NCBI RefSeq assembly: GCF_005144795.1
Contig: NZ_SWFJ01000011.1
Span: 1-64,000, forward strand
Reading direction: 5' to 3'
Origin: Streptococcus mitis
GTDB lineage: Bacteria > Bacillota > Bacilli > Lactobacillales > Streptococcaceae
DNA length: 64,000 bases
This document shows positions 44,523 to 52,225 of this stretch, in pieces (position 1 is the first letter of the stretch; each line of letters opens with the position of its first letter). The notes under the pieces are model-generated. The model was given only the letters and a program-made list of their open reading frames with translations, did not search any database and was not told where the DNA came from. Made by a program: the position numbers and the translations under genes.

Positions 44523-44925
44523 TTTAAATTTACTTTGCTTTTGAATTTCAAGATAATAAGCTAAAAAGGTCCACTGGATCTTCTTCGCTTACCTGTTTCC
44601 ATGCTCGGGGTAAAAAGACTAAACTCAGTAACAACTAAAAAACAAGTTTTTCATCTAGTTACTTGACGTAGTCGCTGTCTGGTTTAAAATGCGCTCTAGC
44701 AAGCTTTTTCAAACCTAGTCATCGTTGCGGGGGTGAGACGACGAAATCGAACTCTGTGAGTTAACGGACCTTCTCTCACTTTCTTATTTCAAGGTGAGAA
44801 GCTGAAAACCTCCACTGGAGGTTCTTCTTGCTTTTTAATTTCAGGGCAAGAAGCTAAAAAGGTCCCCCGGACCTTCTTCGCTTTCTCATTTCTAGGCTCA
44901 GGGTAAAAAGGTCCACTGGACCTTT
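44523..44925. repeat. Intergenic array of GGTCC palindromes, no gene
   Basis: This 400-bp gap holds no convincing coding frame. It contains four related palindromes: 44566-44582 (imperfect), 44807-44823 (AACCTCC ACT GGAGGTT), 44859-44875 (AAGGTCC CCC GGACCTT) and 44906-44926 (AAAAGGTCC ACT GGACCTTTT). A segment of about 60 bp around the first (44555-44615) recurs around the third and fourth (44846-44910). The middle (44591-44770) includes a GACGACGAAATCGAACTCTG stretch that I cannot assign. Confidence 0.7.
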
Positions 44926-44926
44926 T
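44905..44926 (-). terminator. Terminator of pncB-nadE
   Basis: The last palindrome of the array: nine-bp stem AAAAGGTCC / GGACCTTTT directly at the nadE stop, with five T on the minus strand. Confidence 0.7.
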
Positions 44927-45750
44927 CACTCCCAAAAGTCATCGAATACGGTGATGGGTAGGTGGCGTTTATGTTGGCCTTTGTGCCACCAGTTTTCGAT
45001 TCTTGCTTGGGCTTCTGGGCTGATTGTTTTGCCTTCTAGGTAGTCGTCAATCTCTTCATAAGTGACTCCGAGAGCCACTTCGTCAGCTAGACCTGGTTTA
45101 TCTTCTTCTAGGTCTGCTGTTGGGATTTTTTCATAAAGGGCTGGGTCTGCACCAAGTTCCTGCAAGAGTTGTTTTCCTTGGCGTTTATTGAGGCGGTAAA
45201 GAGGGAGAATATCTGCACCACCGTCACCAAACTTGGTAAAAAAGCCTGTGATATTTTCCGCAGCATGGTCTGTTCCAATGACCGCTCCGCTATGGGAACC
45301 AGCAAGGGCATACTGAGCAATCATACGGCAACGAGCCTTGATATTGCCCTTGTTGAAGTCTGAAACAGGGCTTCCTGTAGCTTCAACTGCAGCTGTCATG
45401 GCATCGGCCGATTCCTTGATATTAACTACCAAACTGACATCAGGCTGGATAAAGGCTAGGGCTTTTTGAGCATCTGCTTCATCAGCTTGCACTCCGTATG
45501 GCAGGCGGACAGCGATAAATTTGTAGCTGTTATCTCCCGTTTCTGCTCGCAGTTCTTCCATAGCTAATTGGGCCAAACGACCTGCCAAGGTTGAGTCTTG
45601 TCCCCCAGAAATCCCTAGTACAAAGGTTTTTAGGAAGGGATGTTTTTTCAGGTATCTTTTTAAGAAATCAATAGAACGACGGATTTCTTCCTGGGCATCA
45701 ATCACCGGTTTCACGCCCAATTCTTGGATAATCGTTTCTTGCAAACTCAT
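44926..45750 (-). CDS. nadE: NH3-dependent NAD+ synthetase
   Basis: 274 residues. It amidates nicotinic acid adenine dinucleotide to NAD+ with ammonia and ATP. The PP-loop [16 protein letters not shown], the [20 protein letters not shown] segment and the C-terminal [14 protein letters not shown] are typical of the short, ammonia-using form. The ATG overlaps the pncB stop by 4 bp, so the two NAD-salvage steps are coupled. Confidence 0.97.
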   Translation of the reverse strand: MSLQETIIQELGVKPVIDAQEEIRRSIDFLKRYLKKHPFLKTFVLGISGGQDSTLAGRLAQLAMEELRAETGDNSYKFIAVRLPYGVQADEADAQKALAFIQPDVSLVVNIKESADAMTAAVEATGSPVSDFNKGNIKARCRMIAQYALAGSHSGAVIGTDHAAENITGFFTKFGDGGADILPLYRLNKRQGKQLLQELGADPALYEKIPTADLEEDKPGLADEVALGVTYEEIDDYLEGKTISPEAQARIENWWHKGQHKRHLPITVFDDFWE

Positions 45751-47207
45751 TCTTCTTCTCCTTCACCGAGGGCTTCCCTGCGCATTTTGTCTATCAAGTC
45801 CATCTTGTCTTGCCATACATCACGCGCCAAATCCACTGGATAATGCTGCGGATTGAGCACACGCTTGTACTCATCCCAAAGCTTGTCAAATTCCTTACGA
45901 GCATAATCCTGAATCTCAGTCAAGCTAGGCAGGTTGTAAATCAATTTTCCGTCTTTGAAGATATCCACCAAGAGAGGAACAGCGTCAAAATTACGAACGG
46001 TCTTCTTGATGTAAGTATAAGTCGGATGGAACATCTTAATTTCTGTCATGTCGCTCACATCCACACCATCATAGGTAATGTAATCGCCTTCTGACTTGCC
46101 TTTTTCACGACTGGTTATACGCCACACCTGCTTCTTACCTGGCGTTGATACTTTTTCCGCATTATTAGACAGCTTAATGGTATTGCGCATATTACCATTT
46201 TCATCTTCAATGGCCACAATTTTATAAACTGCACCAAGAGCTGGCTGGTCATAAGCTGTAATCAGCTTGGTACCCACGCCCCAGACATCAATCTTGGCCT
46301 TTTGCATCTTGAGGTTTAGGATGGTATTTTCATCTAAATCATTAGAAGCATAAATCTTAGCCTCTGTAAATCCAGCCTCGTCCAATTGCTGACGGACTTT
46401 CTTAGAAATGTAGGCAATATCCCCTGAGTCAATCCGCACACCCATAAAGTTAATCTGATTACCCAGCTCACGCGCCACCTGAATGGCAGCTGGCACACCA
46501 ATACGAAGGGTGTCATATGTATCCACAAGAAAGACACAATTTTTGTGGGTCGCAGCATAAGCCTTGAAAGCTTCATAATCGTTACCATAAACCTGTACCA
46601 AGGCATGGGCATGGGTCCCCAAAACAGGAATGTCAAAGAGTTTACCAGCGCGCACGTTGCTGGTTCCATTGGCACCACCAATCACCGCTGCGCGTGTTCC
46701 CCAGATGGCCGCATCCATCTCTTGAGCCCGACGTGTCCCAAACTCCATCAAGGGTTCATCTTCTATAACCGAACGAATACGAGCTGCCTTAGTCGCCACC
46801 AAGGTCTGGTAGTTGACGATGTTCAAAAGAGCCGTTTCGACCAACTGACATTGGGCTAGAGGGCCTTCCACCTGCACAATAGGCTCATTGGCAAAGACCA
46901 AGTCCCCTTCTTGGGCAGAACGAACGGTCAGCTCCAACTTGAAATTGCGGAGGTAGTCCAAGAATGCCCCATGATAGCCTAGCGATTCCAAATAGGCAAT
47001 ATCACTATCTGAAAAACGCAGGTCTTCAAGATAACTCACAATTCTTTCCAAACCTGCAAAAACCGCATAGCCGTTCTTAAAAGGCTGTTGTCGGAAATAC
47101 ACCTCAAAGACCGCCTTTTTATTGTGAATCCCCTGGTCAAAGTAAACCTGCATCATGTTAATCTGGTACAAGTCCGTGTGCAATGTCAAACTATCATCTG
47201 GATACAT
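45747..47207 (-). CDS. pncB: Nicotinate phosphoribosyltransferase
   Basis: 486 residues. It makes nicotinate mononucleotide from nicotinate and PRPP, the entry to NAD salvage in streptococci, which lack de novo synthesis. Motifs include [28 protein letters not shown] with the catalytic His replaced by context of the long bacterial form, GTHAHALVQ and [13 protein letters not shown]. An extended -10 TG-A-TATAAT (-10 at 47282-47287) lies 75 bp upstream. Confidence 0.96.
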   Translation of the reverse strand: MYPDDSLTLHTDLYQINMMQVYFDQGIHNKKAVFEVYFRQQPFKNGYAVFAGLERIVSYLEDLRFSDSDIAYLESLGYHGAFLDYLRNFKLELTVRSAQEGDLVFANEPIVQVEGPLAQCQLVETALLNIVNYQTLVATKAARIRSVIEDEPLMEFGTRRAQEMDAAIWGTRAAVIGGANGTSNVRAGKLFDIPVLGTHAHALVQVYGNDYEAFKAYAATHKNCVFLVDTYDTLRIGVPAAIQVARELGNQINFMGVRIDSGDIAYISKKVRQQLDEAGFTEAKIYASNDLDENTILNLKMQKAKIDVWGVGTKLITAYDQPALGAVYKIVAIEDENGNMRNTIKLSNNAEKVSTPGKKQVWRITSREKGKSEGDYITYDGVDVSDMTEIKMFHPTYTYIKKTVRNFDAVPLLVDIFKDGKLIYNLPSLTEIQDYARKEFDKLWDEYKRVLNPQHYPVDLARDVWQDKMDLIDKMRREALGEGEEE

Positions 47208-47322
47208 ACTTTTCCTACTTCCTTAGCTAGAAACCCATAAAAATTTTCAAAAACTTTCATGTATTCCAATAAATTAGTACTATTATATCACATTTTATCT
47301 GGATTGAGAAAAGAGTAACAAG

Positions 47323-47405
47323 CTATTCACCACTCTCCAGTTCATCCATATCTTGTTCAAACTTTTTCTGAGCCCATTCGCCATAGCTCAATGCAATATA
47401 TAAAT
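47323..47405 (-). pseudogene. Gene remnant, unidentified (C-terminal tail)
   Basis: An open minus frame bounded by stops reads HLYIALSYGEWAQKKFEQDM then DELESGE and TAG (47323-47325). It lacks a start codon, ribosome site and upstream gene, yet has plausible protein composition. It looks like the last 25 or so codons of a deleted gene. I cannot name the parent. Confidence 0.45.
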
Positions 47406-47429
47406 GTCATTTTGTAAAATTTTATTAAC

Positions 47430-47460
47430 AAAAAACTCTCTACCATAAAAAATAGAGAGT
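47430..47460 (-). terminator. Terminator following the HAD remnant
   Basis: Minus-strand stem ACTCTCTA / TAGAGAGT followed by TTTTTT. It is a functional-looking terminator left behind with the remnant. Confidence 0.7.
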
Positions 47461-47467
47461 GTTAAGT

Positions 47468-47581
47468 TTAAATATAGGATTTCAAAATATCGACGACATC
47501 ACTTCTTTTCTTAACCTTATAGACCTTGATTCCCAATTTCTCAGCTACAATTGTATTGTCCTTCATATCGTCTAGAAAGAC
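47468..47581 (-). pseudogene. Remnant of a HAD-superfamily hydrolase gene (3' end)
   Basis: A 37-codon frame between stops reads VFLDDMKDNTIVAEKLGIKV followed by YKVKKRSDVVDILKSYI. FLDD-x6-A-x2-LGI is the conserved C-terminal motif IV region of HAD phosphatases. The rest of the gene is absent; the region up to 47688 is AT-rich and has no coding features. Confidence 0.65.
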
Positions 47582-47688
47582 TCAATTTCTAGGTTATAAC
47601 TGATATTTATTGATAACTACTCATATCCATCAGTCCAACTCCATACTTATGTGTGAGTTTCTATTTGTATTATACCTTCATATTCACC

Positions 47689-48099
47689 TTACAGATTCTT
47701 TTGGTAATAATATCTTTGCCCAATGTAGGGATAGTCTTGCAAAGCAAAGACTTCCTTGTAGCCATGCCTTTTATAAAAATCTGGAGCTTGAAACTGATAA
47801 GTATTGACAAAAGCAAAACGACAGTTTCGATTCTTGGCTTCAGTTTCTGCTTGCTGCAACAGTTTTGAACCGATTCCTTTCCCTCTCAGTTCCTCTTTTA
47901 CAAATAAATACTCGATTTCTAGCCAATTTCCAAAAGTCTCTGCTATCAAACCTGCCAGGAGATTGCCCGTTTCATCTTCGACATAAAGATTAAGTGGCTC
48001 ACTTTCAGCTTCTTCTCTTTTTGAACGGTTATAAACACGAATCAGATTCCCTATTTCTTGTGATTTATGGGATTCCTTATTTTCCAATCTAAAGTACAT
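47689..48099 (-). CDS. GNAT family N-acetyltransferase
   Basis: 136 residues. The acetyl-CoA binding motif is FVKEELRGKGIGSKLLQQAE (about 71-90), followed by FVNTYQFQAPDFYKRHGYKEV, the usual beta-6/alpha-4 region. It resembles the YhbS/ElaA-like small acetyltransferases; the acceptor is unknown. Start ATG 48099 has an AAGGAGGT ribosome site. It stands alone between the decayed region and the LPXTG-Rgg module. Confidence 0.88.
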   Translation of the reverse strand: MYFRLENKESHKSQEIGNLIRVYNRSKREEAESEPLNLYVEDETGNLLAGLIAETFGNWLEIEYLFVKEELRGKGIGSKLLQQAETEAKNRNCRFAFVNTYQFQAPDFYKRHGYKEVFALQDYPYIGQRYYYQKNL

Positions 48100-48164
48100 C
48101 TAAACCTCCTTAAACACTGTTACAGCTTGATTATAGTCTTATTTCAATAGACTGTCAAACTATC

Positions 48165-48192
48165 AAAAACCCACCAACCTGAGTTGATGAGT
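48165..48192 (-). terminator. Terminator, left copy of a 28-bp repeat flanking the LPXTG-rgg module
   Basis: Minus-strand stem ACTCATCAA / TTGGTGGGT with a six-base loop (two G-T pairs) followed by TTTTT. It is identical at 27 of 28 positions to 52191-52218. Confidence 0.7.
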
Positions 48193-48291
48193 TTCAAAAA
48201 AGAGTAACAAGCACACCCGATATGGAGATGTTTGTTGCTTACTTATGAAAGCTATTTACGATAATACAAATGCAACTTTCTTTTTCAATTT

Positions 48292-50976
48292 TTATCCCTC
48301 TTTTTTCTTTAAAGCAATTCCTAATCCTGCTAAGAAGGCATATCCTAATAAAGCTAGTAGGCTCACTTGACTTCCAGTATTTGGCAATGCTTTTTGTCCA
48401 GCTTCTTCTTGGGCTGGAGATGGAACTGCAGGCGCTTGGTAGCTTGGTGCTGGTCCCACAGGTTTCACATCTTGGTTACCAGCCTGACCTGGCTCTTTGC
48501 CTGATTGCTCATTCTTTGTTTCATCTACCTTAGGCAATTTATCAAGTGGGAATTCTGGTAGTTCTGGTTGGATTAGACCTTCACCATTCACACCGCCTTT
48601 GAATTCTGGTTGTTCTGGAATGAGTGCGTCGTCGATTGTTTTACGAAGGAGAAGTTTTTGATACTCTCGTTCGGATTCGTCTTTTGCTTTACGAGCCTTC
48701 TCTGCTTCGTCTTCTTTTTGTCTCACATCACGTTTCAAGTCATCTACGTGTTTGCAAAATTCATCGAACTCGTTTGACTTCACTTTCAATTTAGATTCCA
48801 AGCTGACTTTGTCTTTACTCAAACGAAGGGTTTCTGCCAATTTGTCTTTTGCTTTTTGAAGGTTGTCTTCTGCGTCTTTCAATTCTTTGTCAGCTTTCAA
48901 ACTCTCTATCTTCGTATTTTCCAAGTCTTTGTCTTTTTGCTGACTTTCGGCTAATTTCTTAGCCAATTCTTTGTCTGCTTCTTCTTTTGCCTTGCGAGCT
49001 TTTTCTAAACGAAGAGTTTTGGCGTTGTCGTTAAGTGTTGCTCGTTCTAGCTTACGTTTAGCATCTTCTGCCTTTTCTTTCGCTTTTTCTAGCTCTTTAA
49101 CAGCTTCGGCACGTTTTGCTTCTTTAGCTGGTGTTTCTGATACTTCTTTTTCGAGGTCGGCAATGCGTTTCTCAATTTCTTGAAGTTCTATTTTCACTTT
49201 CTCTAAGTTGGCGTCAGCAGTCTTCTTATCAGCTTTGGCTTTTTCCAATTCTGCTTCGACTTGCCCCTTGTCTTCTACTGTTGGTGTTAGAAGGTTTGCT
49301 TTAGAGTTTGGTCCATAGAGTTCCTCGAATTTAGCTTTGCGGAGTTCTGCATCACCGTTATCGATAAGACTTTCTTCAGAGACGTTCAAAACGTGAATTC
49401 GGAACAGGTGTGTGAAATCAGGTAAATTCAGGTCTGTTAAAAATTGTCCACCTTTGATGATTGATGTGTTCACCCCTAAAGTATCGTCTTGTAGCAGGCT
49501 ATAAAAGTGACCATATCCACCGGTCAAGTAACCTTCAGCAAAGAAGCTCATAAAGGTCTTCGTCATGTGTGCGATTAGTTCTCGGCTGGTCATTTTATCT
49601 GACCTCATTGGAATATTCATGAGATTCTCATAATATTGCCCATTCGTCTCAACACCTGGGTCTGCTGAGACTTTTAATCCTCGTTTTCGAGCAACTTCAT
49701 TAATCCCTCGCCCAAAATGCCCATCACCTTGGTAGTCATTATCTTTATAGATTTTTGCGACTTCTTTTGCGAAATCTTTGTCGTTTGTGTTGAGTTTAGC
49801 TTCAGGTAATCCTAATTGTTTACGAAGACTGTTCAAAAGAGTAATGAATCGATCATTCAATTCATCTACAATATCTTGAGGTAGGTTGTTTGGGTCATAT
49901 TTAACATCATTTCCCCCATCTTTGCTTCCATTCTCGTTAATGTTACGAATACGTTCCATCCAAGACTCATTTGTATCACGGTCGAGTTCCGTTAACTCAT
50001 TTTCTAGTCGTCGAATATCTTTACGATAGTCTTTCATCCACTCTTCATGACGAGCGCCCCATTCGTCATACGCTTTGTTAATTTGTTCCACATCCATACC
50101 TGTCGTATCTGGATATGATTCTGGATATTTTTCCATATAACGTTTGATAAGCTCTTTAGCTTTTGCGATCCATTCTGGTCTTGCAGTGACATCTGTTGGG
50201 TATTGAGCAATTTTCAGCTTTTCTTCCGCATCTTTGACAGTTTTTTCCACGTCTTTTACAAGACCTTCTTTTACGGTTTTATCTGTATCTTTATCAGCTT
50301 TATTTTGACGCTCTTGGACTTTCTTAGATTCACGCTGTTTGTCATCTTCTTTTGCTTTTTCAAGCTCTGTTTCCGCATCGCGTTTGGCTTGGTATTTCAC
50401 AAGGACATTTTTATCGGCATCCTCTTTTTCTTTTTGAGCTTTGCCTTTCGCGGTTGGGTCATAGTTGTCTTCTGCATCTTTCAGCTCTTTGTCAGCTTCG
50501 TCGGCACCTGTGCGGACCTTCTCAAGTTCACCTTTCGCACGTTTTGCTTCGTCAGACTTTTTGCCAACTTGGTCAGCCTTATTCTTTGCGTTCACGTCTT
50601 TGTCCGCTTTAGCCTTTTCTTTCGCGTCTATATCATCTGTTTCATATTTGATTTTCTCAGGTGTAGCTTCTTTTGCCTCCTCATATTCTTTTTCAAGAGC
50701 TTCTTTTTCAACCTTTTTAGCTTCTTTGTCTTTTTGGGCTTTATCAAGCTCATCTTTGGCTTTGCCAGCATCTTTTACTTTTTGGTCAGCATCTTTAGCT
50801 CTATCCACCGCGCGTTTTTCAGCGTCAAATAGGTCTTTGTTTGTGACCTTATCGTTGACCGCAGCAGTTACTGTGTTTTCAGTTGGCGCTTCAGTTGCAA
50901 AGACTGTTGGGGCAGTTGCGGCAGCTCCAAGTGATGTTGCAAGAGCAGCAGTTGTCATAATTAGGGACTTTTTCAT
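48292..50976 (-). CDS. LPXTG-anchored surface protein with SEC10/PgrA-like domain and charged helices
   Basis: 894 residues. Signal peptide about 1-28 (MTTAALATSLGAAATAPTVF). Residues about 35-270 are a Lys/Glu/Asp/Ala-rich helical or coiled-coil rod. A globular domain (about 285-575) contains WMERIRNINENG, LPQDIVDELNDRFITLLNSL, RKQLGLPEAKLN and GDGHFGRGINEVA, the pattern of the SEC10/PgrA surface exclusion domain. A second charged helical region (about 580-790) and a proline-rich wall segment precede LPNTG, a hydrophobic helix and KKKEG. No YSIRK motif. SEC10/PgrA proteins block mating or act as adhesins on enterococcal and streptococcal surfaces; the role here is unknown. It diverges from an Rgg gene with paired operators. 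Confidence 0.88.
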   Translation of the reverse strand: MKKSLIMTTAALATSLGAAATAPTVFATEAPTENTVTAAVNDKVTNKDLFDAEKRAVDRAKDADQKVKDAGKAKDELDKAQKDKEAKKVEKEALEKEYEEAKEATPEKIKYETDDIDAKEKAKADKDVNAKNKADQVGKKSDEAKRAKGELEKVRTGADEADKELKDAEDNYDPTAKGKAQKEKEDADKNVLVKYQAKRDAETELEKAKEDDKQRESKKVQERQNKADKDTDKTVKEGLVKDVEKTVKDAEEKLKIAQYPTDVTARPEWIAKAKELIKRYMEKYPESYPDTTGMDVEQINKAYDEWGARHEEWMKDYRKDIRRLENELTELDRDTNESWMERIRNINENGSKDGGNDVKYDPNNLPQDIVDELNDRFITLLNSLRKQLGLPEAKLNTNDKDFAKEVAKIYKDNDYQGDGHFGRGINEVARKRGLKVSADPGVETNGQYYENLMNIPMRSDKMTSRELIAHMTKTFMSFFAEGYLTGGYGHFYSLLQDDTLGVNTSIIKGGQFLTDLNLPDFTHLFRIHVLNVSEESLIDNGDAELRKAKFEELYGPNSKANLLTPTVEDKGQVEAELEKAKADKKTADANLEKVKIELQEIEKRIADLEKEVSETPAKEAKRAEAVKELEKAKEKAEDAKRKLERATLNDNAKTLRLEKARKAKEEADKELAKKLAESQQKDKDLENTKIESLKADKELKDAEDNLQKAKDKLAETLRLSKDKVSLESKLKVKSNEFDEFCKHVDDLKRDVRQKEDEAEKARKAKDESEREYQKLLLRKTIDDALIPEQPEFKGGVNGEGLIQPELPEFPLDKLPKVDETKNEQSGKEPGQAGNQDVKPVGPAPSYQAPAVPSPAQEEAGQKALPNTGSQVSLLALLGYAFLAGLGIALKKKEG

Positions 50977-51005
50977 CCTTATCTCCTTTACTTTTGATTG
51001 ACTTG

Positions 51006-51034
51006 ATTATACAGTAAATAATCCCCTTTTTGGA
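51006..51034 (-). promoter_or_regulatory. Promoter of the SEC10-like surface gene
   Basis: Minus-strand -10 TATAAT (51006-51011) with a poor -35 (TCCAAA at 51029-51034, 17-bp spacer). A perfect -10 with a weak -35 next to an inverted repeat suggests activator dependence. Confidence 0.5.
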
Positions 51035-51038
51035 GATT

Positions 51039-51056
51039 TCTACCAAAAATAGTAGA
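51039..51056. promoter_or_regulatory. Candidate Rgg operator 1
   Basis: TCTACCAAAAATAGTAGA, an inverted repeat CTAC-N8-GTAG, lies four bases upstream of the -35 of the surface gene. It shares CTACY-AAAAA-Y-AGTAG with operator 2. Confidence 0.5.
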
Positions 51057-51090
51057 ATTTTATCCCCTCCTCCCGGATTTTCCAAAAAAA

Positions 51091-51108
51091 TCTACTAAAA
51101 ACAGTAGT
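51091..51108. promoter_or_regulatory. Candidate Rgg operator 2
   Basis: TCTACTAAAAACAGTAGT, the second copy of the same inverted repeat, centred 52 bp from the first (about five helical turns) and three bases upstream of the rgg -35. Confidence 0.5.
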
Positions 51109-51111
51109 TTT

Positions 51112-51140
51112 TTCAAAAATGGAGAAATTTAAGTTATAAT
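51112..51140 (+). promoter_or_regulatory. rgg promoter
   Basis: -35 TTCAAA (51112-51117), 17 bp, -10 TATAAT (51135-51140); AAGGAG follows before the ATG at 51169. Confidence 0.55.
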
Positions 51141-51168
51141 AAAACCAATAAAAATTAAGGAGACTATC

Positions 51169-52101
51169 ATGGAATTCAAACACTATGGAGAAATCATTCA
51201 AAAAATACGTCAAGATCGCAATATGAGTCTCAAAGAAGCTGCTGGTAACTCCATTACTCCCAACAACCTCAGTCGTTTTGAAAAAGGACTCGCTACTGTT
51301 AAAGTCGATACTTTTTTTGAAATTTTAAGCAAGTTTAATTTAGATGTAGAAGACTATATAGAAGTATTACACATTCATGATGAGGATGGCCAAAGAGCCA
51401 AACAATTTTTAAATGCAATATTTAAATTAGATCAAACGAAAGCTAAACAAATACTAGGAAAGAAAAGTGACTGGGGAAATATCTTAGAGTATTACACACT
51501 AAAATTATTTCTTGCAAATCACGTACATAAAAATAAAATGGATGAATTGACTCCTGATGAACTAGAAGCTATTAATTACTTGATCAACTATATCTTTAGT
51601 ATTGATACTATTTATATTCGTGATTTTATTATTATTGAAGCTCTTTTTGGATTTAATGAGCAATTGTTTGAGTTAAAATTCCTTGAATACCTCGAAAAAC
51701 TAATTATTAAGGGATTGGAAGAAGCTAAGTATAAAACTGAGAATTCTACTCGTAGATATGCTTCAACTGGAAAGCTTTTAATTAGAGCATATTCTCGCTA
51801 TGGATATTATGATAAAGCTGAAAAACTTATCTATAGGTTGAAGATAATACTATCTCAAGAAGTCAGTTACGAAACCTCATTACTTCCACTATTCATTATA
51901 AACATATATGAAGTATACAATCTACTTCGACAAAATAACCCAAAGGCTATTGAATTGGCTAATACTGTCATTCATTACATGGATGCCCAAAACGAACTCT
52001 TCCCACTAGCATGGATGTTTGAAATAAAGAACACATTCATCCAAGACGTTCAACTACTGAATAAAACTGGCATTCCATTCCCTATGAATGATTGCGAGTA
52101 G
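51169..52101 (+). CDS. Rgg/GadR/MutR-family transcriptional regulator
   Basis: 310 residues. An N-terminal helix-turn-helix (about 6-60: YGEIIQKIRQDRNMSLKEAA, NNLSRFEKGLATVKVDTFFE) precedes a long all-helical TPR-like region as in RRNPP peptide-sensing regulators. Many Rgg proteins bind short hydrophobic peptides exported from a neighbouring gene; I found no such peptide gene in the 192-bp divergent gap or in the 125 bp downstream. It shares the divergent region with the SEC10-like gene, so that gene is the likely target. AT-richer than its neighbours, as expected for acquired DNA. Confidence 0.88.
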   Translation: MEFKHYGEIIQKIRQDRNMSLKEAAGNSITPNNLSRFEKGLATVKVDTFFEILSKFNLDVEDYIEVLHIHDEDGQRAKQFLNAIFKLDQTKAKQILGKKSDWGNILEYYTLKLFLANHVHKNKMDELTPDELEAINYLINYIFSIDTIYIRDFIIIEALFGFNEQLFELKFLEYLEKLIIKGLEEAKYKTENSTRRYASTGKLLIRAYSRYGYYDKAEKLIYRLKIILSQEVSYETSLLPLFIINIYEVYNLLRQNNPKAIELANTVIHYMDAQNELFPLAWMFEIKNTFIQDVQLLNKTGIPFPMNDCE

Positions 52102-52143
52102 CTATCAACATCAATCTGGAGCAAAATGTTTATAACTTCAAAA

Positions 52144-52174
52144 CACCAAAGTCACTTGATTCTGGTGCTTTTTT
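52144..52174 (+). terminator. Terminator of the rgg gene
   Basis: Imperfect stem starting CACCA and ending TGGTG, followed by CTTTTTT, 40 bp past the stop. Confidence 0.6.
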
Positions 52175-52190
52175 GACTTGATTTTAAAGA

Positions 52191-52218
52191 AAAAACCCAC
52201 CAATCTGAGTTGATGAGT
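52191..52218 (-). terminator. Terminator of the permease gene, right copy of the 28-bp repeat
   Basis: Minus-strand stem ACTCATCAA / TTGGTGGGT, then TTTTTT, eight bp after the permease stop. Same sequence as 48165-48192 apart from one base. Confidence 0.75.
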
Positions 52219-52225
52219 CCTTAAT

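Noticed and set aside
47610..47868. Two overlapping plus-strand ORFs of 65-71 codons
   Set aside because: They run antisense into the GNAT gene, lack ribosome sites and have AT-driven composition.
50203..50832. Long plus-strand ORF of 209 codons
   Set aside because: It is antisense to the Lys/Glu-rich rod of the LPXTG protein; its Phe/Leu/Ser composition is a by-product of GAA/AAA/GAT codons, and it has no ribosome site.
50977..51168. Short hydrophobic peptide (SHP) gene for the Rgg regulator
   Set aside because: Only a six-codon ORF (MEKFKL) is present on the plus strand and nothing with a ribosome site on the minus strand.
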